DNA of 64,000 nucleotides from Pinguiococcus pyrenoidosus (taxonomy: Eukaryota > Sar > Pinguiophyceae > Pinguiochrysidales > Pinguiochrysidaceae). Shown in pieces: positions 29,409 to 40,248 of the stretch (positions within the stretch are counted from its first letter, which is position 1; each line of letters starts with the position of its first letter). Both the position numbers and the translations under genes were made by a program. The notes below the pieces were generated by a model. That model made no database searches and was not told where the DNA came from. It saw only the letters and a list, made by a program, of their open reading frames with translations. Location: NCBI GenBank assembly GCA_019677205.1, contig JAAMXY010000976.1, positions 124,001 to 188,000 of the forward strand. Reading direction: 5' to 3'.

Positions 29409-29980
29409 AGGCGCTGAAGGCGAAGCTGCACATTTTGGATGTTAACCAAGCCAATCGTGAATGGTAGAAGAGCCAGGTAGAATGGCGTATTACGGGGAAG
29501 AAAAAGGTCCGATGGTATTTGAAAGAATGAAAATGTGCGACATCCAATGCCTGTGAAGAGACCGCGCCGGAGGACAGACTCGATTGGATCGTGGAACATC
29601 TCCGGGAAACGCACGAGATCGCAGAAAGCCTTGTCCAGGTGATTCCCACGGGGATTTTGCCGACCGTCACGGGGGCATTCACTAATGATGCATCTTCTTC
29701 TTCTTCATTCAAGTGCTGCACACATCCTGTTGCAGCTTCGATTTCGTTTCGTCACGAGACCGAGGATATACACACGGGCGACTCGTTCACACAGCGCCAC
29801 CACCACGACAACCAAGGAGCAGGAGCAAAGGCTTTTCCTGAGACGTTCTTCGGGAGAGACCAAAAAGACGACGCCAAGAGAAAAGAACTCCGTGAGGAAG
29901 GCGCAGAGCCAAAACTTGTAGTTTCTCCTCAGGTAACAAGCTTCGCCCCACGAAGCGGACTGCGCCGTTCTACGACTACT
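29409..29980. other. Spacer upstream of the ABHD18-type gene, no gene supported
   Basis: About 570 bp between the 5' end of the ABHD18-type gene (-) and the 3' end of the GMC oxidoreductase (-). Short frames only. CCAAT boxes occur near 29448 and 29582, in the expected promoter zone of the hydrolase. Confidence 0.5.
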
Positions 29981-32341
29981 TCATCTTTTTTGTTTCTTTC
30001 GCTTTTGGGCCGCCTGCGCCGCGTCCTCTCTTATGAGCTCCGCGGCGCGGGTGGCCACCAGCAGCACCGTGCTGTGCACATTTCCGTTGGGGATCGTGGG
30101 GATGGCCGAGGCGTCCGCTACCCGGAGGCCTTGGACATGTCGCACCCGAAGCCGGTGGTCCAGCACGGAGTCCTCCCTATTGCCCATCGCGCTGGTGCCA
30201 CACCAGTGGGAGTTTGGGTACACGTTCTGAGACACCCACGCGCCGAGGTCTGGATTCGGATCTGGAATCTGCGTGTACGCCGGGCCCGGCCAGATCTCCC
30301 CCTGCAAGAAGTGGCGCACCGGCTCGCCGCCCATCAACGCCCTCGCTAGTGTCAGGCCCCGCGCGAGCGCCTGGCGGTCGTGCTCCGTGAGGAGCAGATG
30401 GTAGTTGAGGTTCTCCTCTGCCTTGGAATCCACGTCTGGATCGGGATACAGGATCTCGCCGGGGACGTTGGCCGGCTCGGGGAGAATCCGTATCCTGCCC
30501 TGCCGATCGGCCGGGTCTAAGAAGATTCGCAGGCGGCCCTCGGGGCTCAGCAGCGACACGGTCATCAGGACGATGTCCTCCAGAGACACGTCCTCGAGCT
30601 GCGCAATTTTCACGATGTGCGGCTCATTCAGGTTGCGGAACAGCGTGAGCTGGATGTCCGGCAGCCCTTTGAGCGATGCGGCGATATCCTTCTCGTCGAT
30701 AGGCGTCTTCTCCACCTCTTCCTTTATCCTCTCAAACTCCGGAGTGCCCGCGTCGACATTCCGAGCTCGCGCCAGGCGAGTGGCTCGCTCTTCGGACGAG
30801 AGCGCGTCGGAGCGAAAGAAGCCGCCGACGGAGATTCCTGGCGAGCCGTGGAGGCCGAAGGTCTGGTTCGGCTCCAGCTCCGTGATGTTCATGCTCTTCA
30901 TCATTTTAGAGAAGGTCTCCACGACCTCATCCGGATCCATGATCTTCACTCCGGTGACGCTCTGCCCGGAGCTTTCGAGGCTCGCGTTCACCCGCAGCAT
31001 ATAGTCTTTCATGCTGGTGTTGAAGGCGTCGGACGGGTGCGGCACGCTCCGCGACGTGGGGTCGACGCGTCTGTTGTACGTGAGCGCCACCGCCGGGTGA
31101 TCCTGGAGATTGAGCCCGACGTTGGGACTGTGAACGATGGGTCTGATGCCCATCTTCCTCAGGTAGTCCCGGCGCCCGATGCCCGAGTTCATCAGGACCT
31201 TCGGCGTGTTCAGCGCCCCCGCCGTGATGATGACCTCCCCCGGAAGTTGCCCCTTGGCGGTGCCTTTCTTCGTGTACACCTGCAGTGGCTGCTCATAGGG
31301 CACAGCAGGGTCTGGGTCCCCGGGCTCATAGGGGTCCCGCTTGAGCACGTACTCGACGCCCACCGCTCGGGCGCGTCCCGTCGAGTTGCCGACGACCTCC
31401 TCCTGCGTCTCCAGCAGCACTCTCTGGACGAGCGCACCGAGGACGACATGCAAGTTCGGCCGCGCTCGGTTGTACGCGCCCTCCAGCCCGCCGAAGTCCA
31501 CCACCGGCGCCAGGAACGCGCGGGCAGCGCTGTGTCGCAGCCCGTTGGCGATGTTGAAGTGGTAGATGCCCGCGCCGCTGCGCTTTCCCGGCTCGTTGAA
31601 GTCTTGTCGAATGGGCAGCGCCATGGAGTCCACGGTCTTCAGGAAGGCCACGGACACAACATCGTACACTTCCGGCCGGGATGTGCTGACGATGCCCTCG
31701 TAGCCGTGGTAGGCCAGGCCGGGGGCGCCGTCGAAGCGCTCGATCTTGTTCGAGACGCGCATCGCCGTCTCAAAGTCCCAGTCGCTGAGGTTCCAGCGCT
31801 GGAAGTCGCTCTCCAGCGCGCGCACGTACAGCATGGCGTTGTGCACGCCGCAGCCGCCCAGCACCTTGGCCACCAGCACGCCATCCTCGTCGAAGTGGTG
31901 CGCCTTGTGATGCGCCACATCCGCCCACATGGACGGGATGTCGAAGATGTTGAAGGGCTCTGCCCCCTTGAGTTCCAGCCCGGCGCGCCGAGCGCCACCC
32001 AGTGCCGCTTGCGAGCCGAAGCCCGCCTCGAGCAGCAACACCTGCTTGTCCGGATCGTCGCTGAGCATCCTCGCCAAGGCGCTTCCCGCCGGCCCTCCGC
32101 CGACGATGATGTAGTCGTAGTGGCCGTCTCTCGCTGGCGTCCCCGACGTGGTTTTGGCCCGAGTGGACGGGCGGAAAGTGCTCTGCTCCACTGGCTCTCC
32201 ATGGTACAGCAGCAACACGGGGATTAGCACGGCGACGACGGTGGCCACAAAGGCCACAACGACCAATCTGCGGGCCTGGCGGTGGCGTCTGGAGGTTCCG
32301 GGGCCCGACCAGTCTTCCGCGATGGGCTCGTAGCCGCTCAT
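29981..32341 (-). CDS. Membrane-anchored GMC-family FAD oxidoreductase
   Basis: Single exon, 786 aa, longer than soluble GMC enzymes (500-600). An N-terminal cytosolic tail with basic residues precedes one membrane span (about 25-47, VVVAFVATVVAVLIPVLLLY), giving a type II protein. The flavoprotein starts with DYIIVGGGPAGSALA (FAD) and contains KVLGGCGVHNAML and GEVIITAGALNTPKVLM. The C terminus has the catalytic region NSHWCGTSAMG and the second histidine in NGNVHSTVLLVATRAAEL. Several N-glycosylation sequons (NLS, NTS, NAS, NIT, NQT) support a lumenal or extracellular catalytic domain. The region at about 440-580 is expanded. The family oxidises alcohols such as choline, glucose or cholesterol, and the substrate here is unknown. 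It does not look like plastid fatty-acid photodecarboxylase, since no plastid leader is present. Confidence 0.88.
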   Translation of the reverse strand: MSGYEPIAEDWSGPGTSRRHRQARRLVVVAFVATVVAVLIPVLLLYHGEPVEQSTFRPSTRAKTTSGTPARDGHYDYIIVGGGPAGSALARMLSDDPDKQVLLLEAGFGSQAALGGARRAGLELKGAEPFNIFDIPSMWADVAHHKAHHFDEDGVLVAKVLGGCGVHNAMLYVRALESDFQRWNLSDWDFETAMRVSNKIERFDGAPGLAYHGYEGIVSTSRPEVYDVVSVAFLKTVDSMALPIRQDFNEPGKRSGAGIYHFNIANGLRHSAARAFLAPVVDFGGLEGAYNRARPNLHVVLGALVQRVLLETQEEVVGNSTGRARAVGVEYVLKRDPYEPGDPDPAVPYEQPLQVYTKKGTAKGQLPGEVIITAGALNTPKVLMNSGIGRRDYLRKMGIRPIVHSPNVGLNLQDHPAVALTYNRRVDPTSRSVPHPSDAFNTSMKDYMLRVNASLESSGQSVTGVKIMDPDEVVETFSKMMKSMNITELEPNQTFGLHGSPGISVGGFFRSDALSSEERATRLARARNVDAGTPEFERIKEEVEKTPIDEKDIAASLKGLPDIQLTLFRNLNEPHIVKIAQLEDVSLEDIVLMTVSLLSPEGRLRIFLDPADRQGRIRILPEPANVPGEILYPDPDVDSKAEENLNYHLLLTEHDRQALARGLTLARALMGGEPVRHFLQGEIWPGPAYTQIPDPNPDLGAWVSQNVYPNSHWCGTSAMGNREDSVLDHRLRVRHVQGLRVADASAIPTIPNGNVHSTVLLVATRAAELIREDAAQAAQKRKKQKR

Positions 32342-33097
32342 CTCCCTCTGTGCGCCAGTGACACAGCCAACTTGGCGCCGAAGCGAAGCCGCTTCGATGG
32401 CGGCTGGGGACGGAGCAAGCGACGTTGCAGGTGAACGGAAGGGGTAGTGGAGGCTGAAAGACGGGTGAGCAAGGGGAGGATTCAGCGGAAGCTTGGAGAA
32501 GAATTGGTGGATAGCGTGCTGGGAGTTTCACTTCTTGGGAAATTCATTGGGTACGGGCCGAGTCTTCGTATTTTGAATTCAGCTTAAATTCAAGTTCAAA
32601 CGTTTGTCAATTTCTTTTCTAAAAATACTGCAGTGCAGTACATTACATTTGTATTGTAAGGCGGTACACCTGCAATATCGAAATAGCACAAGAATCAAGA
32701 ATCAAGAATCGATCCTGCCCACAAAAAGGATTCCCGCTTTTACGCCCGCTGGAATTGGCTGCTTGGAGAGAACTTGCCGAACTCGACGAGAAGACCCGAC
32801 GGACAAGGCGAAGAGAGGCGAAGAGGCCGGACCAGGCTCGCAATCAGAACTGAGGTATTTCTGGAAGAGTGCCTCCCCTGCGCACTCCACGCACACCCCA
32901 CCACTCCCACGCACCACCCCATCACAGGGAGCCATCGCATTCTACGGCGCAACGCATCACACGGCAATTAAACAAGCGCGATACATCACTGTCACTTATT
33001 ATTCGCAACTCACGGCACTATAGCAGCATCCAACGGCAGCCGGCGGCCGGCAGCTGGCATCGTCCAGCCTTCTTGACGCTCGGGGGAGCGCGGAGCC
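32342..33097. other. Spacer between GMC oxidoreductase and glycosyltransferase
   Basis: About 750 bp, no gene supported. CTTGGCGCC at 32371-32379 lies 30 bp upstream of the GMC ATG. AT-rich DNA at 32560-32710 contains a triple aatcaag repeat (about 32693-32710). Confidence 0.5.
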
Positions 33098-34988
33098 TCA
33101 CATGTTGAACATCAACCAGGTCATGCCTATCAACAGGGAGCCATACAGGGCCAGGACGAGGAAGATTCTCCGCCGGTCTTGCAGGTGGAAGATGCTCACC
33201 AGCCCGAAGGACGCGGACCTTGCCTTTGCCGCGAGCACCAGGTCGGCGCTGAGTGTGCGGACCTTCTCTTTGCACACCCGCTTCAACCTCCTGTCCATCC
33301 GGCCGCTCTCCACGTCATCGTCCGTCTCCATCTCGTCTTCGTCCCGCACGATCTCCAGGCGCAGCTCGGAGACGTTGTTGTTGCTCTTGGGGTACTTCTT
33401 CACCGTCTTCCAGGGGCTGCACTCGCAGAGAGCAAACACGTTGGCGATGCCCGTGATGATCGTCACGATCGGATACACGAAGATGAAGATGAGCCGCCAG
33501 AGCATGTACAGCCGCTGCGACGACACGCGCGCGCTCTCCGTCTTCTGGCTGGAGGAGATGCTCTCCACGGCGCCGGTGCCGTTGAGCTGCGCCATCTCCA
33601 GGTAGTTGTCCACCATCCTCTGCTGGATGGCCTCCGCGGAAAAATCCTTGACGCTCTCCCGCGACTGCGACGCGCACGTCTCCCGGTAGGCGTGGTCGCA
33701 CACGAGTCGCTTGACCGCCTCGTAGTACCCGTCCTCCTGCCCCGGCGACACCGCCTCGCCGTTCACGCCCTGCCTGACCAGGTGCCCGCTGCAGTTCGAG
33801 TCCACGACCACCGGGCAGCCGGCGGCCAAGGACTCGAGCGTGACGTTCCCGAAGGTCTCGACCGTGCTGGGGAAGAGCAGCAGGTCGCTGGAGGCGTAGG
33901 CCGTCGCCAGGGCGGTGCCCGAGAGGAATCCCGCCGTCACGATGTAGGGCGACATGGACAAGGGCTGCTCGTAGACCCCCGTGCCCACGACAAGGCCCTT
34001 GCAGGAGTGGCCCTCCCGGTTGAGCCGCTCGATGACCTCCAGAAAGATGTACGGCCGCTTCTCCTTGACCTGCGCAGGTTGGTTGTGGTTAGCGACCATG
34101 CTTCATCGGCCAGCTCGGACCGGTCGCCACGACAGTGGAACAAGCCGGCCGCACAAGACAGTCGGGCAGGGCACGGTAGGAAGCGCAACGTACCAAGCGT
34201 CCGACCCAGAGCACCACGACGTCCTCCATGGAGAAGCCGTAGCGCGCGCGGAACTTTTCCGAGCACCTCGTCGGGTGGAAGAGGTGAAAGTCCACGCCGC
34301 GGCCCCACACGTCCACCTGCGTGCTGTTGGCGATGCCCTCGCGGATGAGCTTGTCCTTGATGAAGGGGGTCGGCGCGAAGAGAATCGGCACGTGGCTGTA
34401 GAAGTGCGCCAGGTAGGTGTTGAAGGCGAACTTGAAGCATCCCAGGCCGTAGAACTGCAAGTAGTCGCCGTAGTTGGAGTGGAAGGTCATGACGATGGCC
34501 GCGCTCAGCTGGTTGGCCAGGCGAGCCACGCCCAGGCCGTTCCAGTCCGGCACGCTCAGATGGACCACGTTGGGCGCGAAGCGCCGCACCTCCTCCTCGC
34601 ACTCCCCGTTGAGCATGGCGCCGAGCTGGTAGGTGGCCTGCTGGCCCGAGATGGGCACCGCGAGGCCCGGCGCGAAGATGATGTCCAGGTCCTGCGGCAG
34701 GTCCGGCGCGGGTCCAAGCGGCTTGGTGGTCAAGAAGCACACGGCGCCGCCACGCGAGCGCAGGTAGCGCGCCAGCTTGATCAGGGTGAGGCTCACGCCA
34801 TCGGGCACGAAGAGCGATGGAGTGACGATCATGACGCGCAGCTCCTCGACGCTCTTCGGGTACGTCTTGGGCGGCGTCGGCGGCGGCGGAACCTTTCCCC
34901 ACAAGGCGCCAACGGCGTACGCTGGCGACTCGTCGGCGCGCGCCCCCTGCGCGCCGTGGCTCTCGATGGCGACGTTCTCAAGATCCAT
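33098..34988 (-). CDS. GT4-family glycosyltransferase with C-terminal membrane segments
   Basis: Exons 34988-34194 and 34069-33098, phase 0, one 124-bp intron, 588 aa. The N-terminal half has RVMIVTPSLFVPDGVSLTLI and MTFHSNYGDYLQFYG. The C-terminal catalytic half has VLWVGRLVKEKRPYIFLEV, ASSDLLLFPS and ETFGNVTLE (the E-x7-E motif of GT4 enzymes). The pattern is close to alpha-mannosyltransferase/SQD2-type lipid glycosyltransferases. Two hydrophobic segments follow: about residues 445-475 (WRLIFIFVYPIVTIITGIAN) and the extreme C terminus (IFLVLALYGSLLIGMTWLMF). These are unusual for SQD2 and suggest an integral membrane enzyme. No plastid leader is visible, so sulfolipid synthesis in the plastid is doubtful. 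A glycolipid or GPI-type acceptor is possible. Confidence 0.8.
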
Positions 34989-36771
34989 CTCCCAGGCGTT
35001 GGTTGCGCGCGAGCCGGCACGCGAACAGGTCCAGGCGTTGCGGGATGCGGAGCGCGCGGGAAGCGGCCCAAGTCGAAAGAAGACAGCCGTTGTCTCCGAG
35101 GCGGCGAATTTTTCAGAGCGTGTCCAATGATTTCTCCGGCCGCTGAGCCACAGCGCGCCAAGGGGCGTGGAGATGCGTTGACTTCAGCTGGCTGCTGCAT
35201 AGGCAGCCAACAGACGCCTCCCAAAGTGAAACCAAGCGAGATTCCAAGCTCGTTGGTCTGTCTAAAGAACGCCCAGCGGAAGCACCCCGAAGCGCTTCGA
35301 AAACACTGGACCTCCTCGAATCTACGTGGGCGCGCAGCGCTACTCGCGCCTTGTTTGGGGCGCGCAAGGCGCGGAAGCTGGCCACGAAATTCCTGCTGGA
35401 GATGCGATCGCTTGACTGGCCAAAAGTATTCTGACGCCCGCGCCCTCGACGACTGGTGGAATCTCTAACGGCAGAGCGGTTTCGGCGCGTTTCTAAGGGG
35501 TACGAAAATTTCGAAGCCTTTTGGGATTGGCTGGATCGGGGCAGGCAGCGCAAACACGCGATTGGCTCCGAAGCAGAATCGCTGCGCCGCGCCAATGGGC
35601 CGGCCGTATCTTCCTTGGTTGCCACGCAGGACGTCATCCGCAGGGATCATTGGGTCGCCGAGCGGATCACGGCAAGAATTCTCAACGGCCCAAAACGGCA
35701 AGGGGCACTGGACCGCGCTGGCGCGTCTGACTTTGCATCGGAGCGTCAGCTCGAGCCGCACACAGGGCATGTTCTGGAATCGCGGGCAGTGCTGAACTTT
35801 CATGTATTCTGAGCCAATGAATGTCGCTTACGTGTCTCCACGACGACGTGGAATGGCTCGTATCGGTGACAGGCATCACTCTTGACTCGCGCCGTCGCGA
35901 CAGTGCCAATGACTTTGAAGAATCGGCGCAGGTGCCATAGGTGATTGGCTGTCGGCGCACGAATTTTGCAGCTGCGTCCGCTGCGGCTTGCACTTGTTCC
36001 TTCTCTCGCTGTAGCGGGGCCTTCCCGTCTGCCATCAGCAAACCAGACAAACCAGAAACCACAAACCAGAAACTAGAAACCACAAACCACAAAACGGGCA
36101 ACGGGAAACCACGGGAAACGCCGTCACATTATTATCGACCTTTTTTTTTTCTTTCGAGCACATTGTCGAATTGAGAAGTTGCTCCGTTGCGACGGTGATT
36201 GGTCGGACATTTTTTGAAAGGAGCATCTCACCAATCATGTCTCGGTTGGAAGCAGCAAGATCGGCCCTGATTTGCCAATTCGTCCTCCTCCATCTCCATC
36301 CATCCTCGGCCATGTTTCGGGGAAGTAAGCCAAATTCCCGACCGAGCACACAAGCCTGCAGTTCAAATTTCGAGAGAAACGAAAGTGAAGAGGAGTGAAG
36401 TGAAGTGAAGAAAGTGACCGGAAGTGCTCCGAGCTGAAGGGAAGGGATCTGAACAGCCGGAAATGTTCTGAATCTGAAATGCAGATGTTCTGCCAAGTCA
36501 ACGAAGACCTCGCGCCTCCCTTTTTGGTGCCCTCTCTTTTTGGTGCCCTCCCCTTTTGGTGCCCTCCCTTTTAAAGCCCTCCAGACGCCGCATGCCTCGC
36601 AATCCCGCCTTCCACTGACTTTGCCCGGCATTGGCGTCGGTGCAGCTCGCAGAGAGCCAGCTTCCGCCTCCGATCGCGGACAACCCCTCTGGCAAGGCGG
36701 CTCCTTTGCATCCACGTCTCCCCGCCTTGCACGACCAAAAAGAGGAAAGAAGGAAAAGCCCCGCGCGCCCA
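34989..36771. promoter_or_regulatory. Large divergent spacer with clustered CCAAT boxes
   Basis: 1.8 kb between the glycosyltransferase (-) and meckelin (+), no gene supported. CCAAT or its complement ATTGG occurs at 35526, 35561, 35592, 35649, 35814, 35944, 36198, 36231 and 36275, in both orientations within about 750 bp. Short repeats of aaaccaga/aaaccaca occur at 36040-36090. Further downstream lies the ggtgccctc repeat. Confidence 0.5.
36516..36572. repeat. 16-17 bp tandem repeat upstream of meckelin
   Basis: Three close copies of ctcccTTTTTGGTGCC plus a degenerate fourth, about 200 bp upstream of the meckelin ATG. Confidence 0.85.
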
Positions 36772-39700
36772 ATGCACAGCACAGGCTTCGTGGCGCTGCT
36801 GGCCCTGCCGAGCCTCGCAGTGGCAGTCCGGTGGTACTCCGACATTGACGCCGGCGTCGTCTCGCCCTCCTTTTGCATCGACGAAGACATGCCGCAGGTG
36901 TACAGTCCGTCGGATGCCCTGTGCATCACCTGCGGCAGCGGCCAGACCGCGTCCGCGGACGACCTCATCGACTGCAGCTGCAAGCAGGGCTTCATCAGCA
37001 GCGGCAGCGGCAGCGGCAGCACCTGCCAAGCGTGTCCAGGCACGCAAGTGGCGAGTCAAGACGCGACCATCTGCGTGCAATGCGACACGGCCACCAGCAC
37101 CGTAGAGGCCTTTGCGGATGGCGGAGCCGACTGCGCTTGCAACTCCGCAGGCCTTGTCCTCCTGGAGTTCGATGCAGCGGGCAACCGGCTTAGCCAGAAG
37201 ACCTGCGCGGCCTGCCCGAACGGGGCCAGGGCACTCCCCGACGACCGCTACACCTGCCGCTCCTGCCCGGACCCCAACATGGAGTGGGTGGAGGAGGATG
37301 GCGCCTTCGAGTGCCGCTGCGCCGCGGGCTTCGTCACCCTGGGACAGGACGTTCTCGGCGAGCAGAGCTGCCTGTCCAGCGCCGACTACGCCGGCATCCA
37401 CGACGTGGACAGCGCCCACGAGATCGAGTTCCAGGAGGTGCGCAACAGCGCCGGCTCCGACACCGGCGCGAGCGTCGTCGTGCGGTCGCTCTGGTTCCTC
37501 CACCTCTACGCCGCGGCGGCCCACGGCTGCCAGGAGCGGGACCAGACGGCCTGCCAGGTGCTGGGGAACCTCTGCGCGCTGCAGCTCTACTCGGACGCCA
37601 GCGCGGCCTGTGTGGAGTACCGCAGCAGCCGGGACCGCGTCGGCCTGACCGTCCACGATCGCGGGGACTGGAAGAAGGGGATTCCGTGGCTGGAATACAC
37701 CGACGCCGTCGCCGATAGCGGCTCTCCCGAGCAAGCGGAAGGCATCCGCAGCGAGCTGTCCTTCTCGAGTGGCTACTCCGTGCTTGCCTTCTACGTCGCG
37801 ACCTACGCCTTGGACGGAAGCTTCCAAGGCTTTGATCGGCTCTCAACAGACTTCTTCTACTGCTCCCAGGACGTGCCCGACACGGCCGACGGCGGAGGCA
37901 CGTCCAGCTCGACGGACTGGTTGAACGTGGGCAACTCCTTCCGGCAAACGCTGCAGTGCGACGCGCAGCACACCAATGCCACGGCCAATGGCCTCTTCGG
38001 CGCGCCGCTCTTCTACGAGCTCTTTCTGCTGGATGAGGGCACGCTGTACCCCGTGCCAGTGCGCTTCTCGGAGGATGAAGACGACGACTACAAGCGACGG
38101 TTCTTCCTCATCGACGGCGCTTCGGGCATCGACGCTCTGTCGGGAGAACAGGAGGTCCTTCGCTTCGCCGAGAGCATCACCCTACTGGTCGAGTCTCGCC
38201 GAGGAGCCGCAAACAAGATCTTCGCGCCGGTGCTCCAGATCCAGTACGCGGCGGTGCGGGCCTCCCGCTTCGCGGTCGACGAAGACCTGCAATACCAGGA
38301 CGTGGACGTCGCCGTCTACTACTTCATGGACACCGCGGCTTACCACAACGGCTTCCTCATCGCCCTGTACGTGACGAGCGTGCTCGCCATCCTGCACCTC
38401 GTCAACAGCGTTCGAGTCTGGAACGACGACAACGTGCGCTACGACGAGGGGCTCAACCCGCTGACGGCCGTGCGGGCGGGGGCCCGCAGCCTGAGGTTCG
38501 GATTCTCCACCTCGACACTTCCGCTACGACTCGGCGCCCCGTCGGTGAGCTTCCAGCACATGACCGCGGTCCTCCGACGGCGGCGCGTGGCCTCGGGAAT
38601 CGCCATGTTCTGCGACGTGTTCTCCAACTACGCGCTGGCCTTCTTGTTTGCGTCCTGCGCCTACTGGTTCTTGTTCTTCAAGCTCCAGGCGGAAATCTTC
38701 CTGTTCCTGCCCAAGCCGGGGGACCGAGTGTACCGCTACTTCCACGCCACCCTCGTCCTCGTGTTCATGGGCAAGGTCTTCTCCACGCTCTACGAGGTCT
38801 GGAAGCAGCTGGACGCCGACATCGTCTGCCTCGACTGGGAAGCCTCCACCTCCGACGCCGACGCCATGGAGAGCGGGAAGCGATCCAAGCGACGAGAGCG
38901 CAAGCGCAACAGGGCGGCACGTACCTCAGCGCAGCGGGAGTACCACTCCGACGCTTGGCGACTGCTTTCCGTGCTACGGGCGCTGGCAGCCGCGCGCGTC
39001 AGGCGCCGCGTCTCGGTGGGTCTCACCCTGCTGTGCATCCTGAGCGTGCTCGTCGCGGCCGGCTTCTCCAGCGCCTACGGCCGCAGCTCCGGTCCGAGCC
39101 TGCAACCGGATACCGAGGACCACCAGGGCACCACGCCCTCAGACCCGATCCTGCGCTTCTTCGTGGACATGTTCCTGTACGGCGCGTTCTCCGTCGGGCA
39201 GTTCGCCTTGGCCAAGCTGTACGAGCGCCAGGTCACCGGCGACCCAGGCGAGACGCTGGTGGACATCTGCTCCTTTGCCAACATCAGCGTTCTGCTCCTG
39301 AACTCGTCCTACGGAGGCAAGTACCTCCACGGCCGCGTCGGCCAGAACATGAGCGGTGCCACGGTGGCCACGCTGGAGGAGTACGTCGCGTCGCTCGCCC
39401 GAGGCATGGTTCCTGACCTTCGCCTCGAACGCGTGGGCCAGGGCACGCACATTAACGACTCCGCCCAGGTCTACTCCGTCCGCTTGACGCATGCCTTCCG
39501 CATGAAGATTAACTCGCTGCTGCTGCGGCTGGAGAACCCCCACATCGAGAAGACCAAGTCGCTGCTGCCGAAGGTCCCACAGCTCCCACCGGCATCCCCC
39601 AGTGCCACCGCGTCGCTCTCCGATTGCAGTGACGGGCCTCCGTCGCTGGAGCACACGCGCGGCCTCCTGTCCCAGTTCCTGATCTTCTTCTTCAACAGGA

Positions 39701-40020
39701 TGTACTCCAACGAGGCCCTCCGCTGGAAGGTCTACCCGGCCAAGCCAACCGGCCGGACGTCCAGCGCGGGATGCCAATTCATTCTAGACAAAGCAGACGG
39801 CATCTTCGAGATCGCGAGCTTCCTGGGGATCGAGTGGCGACTGCTGACCTTCGAGGCCACTTTCTTCACGGCGGTCGACATCTGGAGCGGAAATCCCATC
39901 TACGCGGCGCTCACGACCTGGCTGCTGGTGCAGGTGATTCGCTACGCGGCCTTCGAGCTTAGCCGCCGCTCGATTGCCCACAAGTGTGCGGTGCGGGAGC
40001 ACTTCTTGCGGTTCTTGTGA
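36772..40020 (+). CDS. TMEM67: Meckelin (TMEM67), ciliary transition-zone receptor-like protein
   Basis: Intronless, 1082 aa from ATG 36772, which begins a signal peptide (MHSTGFVALLALPSLAVAV). Meckelin is a ciliary transition-zone membrane protein mutated in Meckel syndrome. The N-terminal about 200 residues are a Cys-rich region (repeated C-x2-C sets, e.g. CITCGSGQTAS, CRSCPDPN). A beta-rich ectodomain follows, then several membrane spans from about residue 520 (LIALYVTSVLAILHLVNSV) to about 845. The family-defining block DICSFANISVLLLNSSYGG then KYLHGRVG is present, as is the conserved C-terminal part (LLSQFLIFFFNRMYSN; WRLLTFEATFFTAVDI). Length is close to animal meckelin (about 995). The gene implies a flagellated stage. 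Confidence 0.93.
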   Translation: MHSTGFVALLALPSLAVAVRWYSDIDAGVVSPSFCIDEDMPQVYSPSDALCITCGSGQTASADDLIDCSCKQGFISSGSGSGSTCQACPGTQVASQDATICVQCDTATSTVEAFADGGADCACNSAGLVLLEFDAAGNRLSQKTCAACPNGARALPDDRYTCRSCPDPNMEWVEEDGAFECRCAAGFVTLGQDVLGEQSCLSSADYAGIHDVDSAHEIEFQEVRNSAGSDTGASVVVRSLWFLHLYAAAAHGCQERDQTACQVLGNLCALQLYSDASAACVEYRSSRDRVGLTVHDRGDWKKGIPWLEYTDAVADSGSPEQAEGIRSELSFSSGYSVLAFYVATYALDGSFQGFDRLSTDFFYCSQDVPDTADGGGTSSSTDWLNVGNSFRQTLQCDAQHTNATANGLFGAPLFYELFLLDEGTLYPVPVRFSEDEDDDYKRRFFLIDGASGIDALSGEQEVLRFAESITLLVESRRGAANKIFAPVLQIQYAAVRASRFAVDEDLQYQDVDVAVYYFMDTAAYHNGFLIALYVTSVLAILHLVNSVRVWNDDNVRYDEGLNPLTAVRAGARSLRFGFSTSTLPLRLGAPSVSFQHMTAVLRRRRVASGIAMFCDVFSNYALAFLFASCAYWFLFFKLQAEIFLFLPKPGDRVYRYFHATLVLVFMGKVFSTLYEVWKQLDADIVCLDWEASTSDADAMESGKRSKRRERKRNRAARTSAQREYHSDAWRLLSVLRALAAARVRRRVSVGLTLLCILSVLVAAGFSSAYGRSSGPSLQPDTEDHQGTTPSDPILRFFVDMFLYGAFSVGQFALAKLYERQVTGDPGETLVDICSFANISVLLLNSSYGGKYLHGRVGQNMSGATVATLEEYVASLARGMVPDLRLERVGQGTHINDSAQVYSVRLTHAFRMKINSLLLRLENPHIEKTKSLLPKVPQLPPASPSATASLSDCSDGPPSLEHTRGLLSQFLIFFFNRMYSNEALRWKVYPAKPTGRTSSAGCQFILDKADGIFEIASFLGIEWRLLTFEATFFTAVDIWSGNPIYAALTTWLLVQVIRYAAFELSRRSIAHKCAVREHFLRFL

Positions 40021-40248
40021 TTCACAAAAAGAAGACTAGAACGACACAGAAATATCTACAACGGACTTAATGGTTTCGCACCCACGATCCGCCTCGCGAG
40101 TTGAACCACCAATGGGACACTGGAATTCCAATGGGAATCTGCCGATTTTTAACGAAAGGACTGCATGAGCTCTCTTCGTGCATGAGAGGGGGGGAGGGGG
40201 GAGGGGGGGGAGAAAGGCACCAGCGTACAGTAGACCAGACAATGATAC

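Noticed and set aside
29981-32341. Fatty-acid photodecarboxylase
   Set aside because: GMC fold fits, but there is an N-terminal type II anchor and many N-glycosylation sites instead of a plastid leader.
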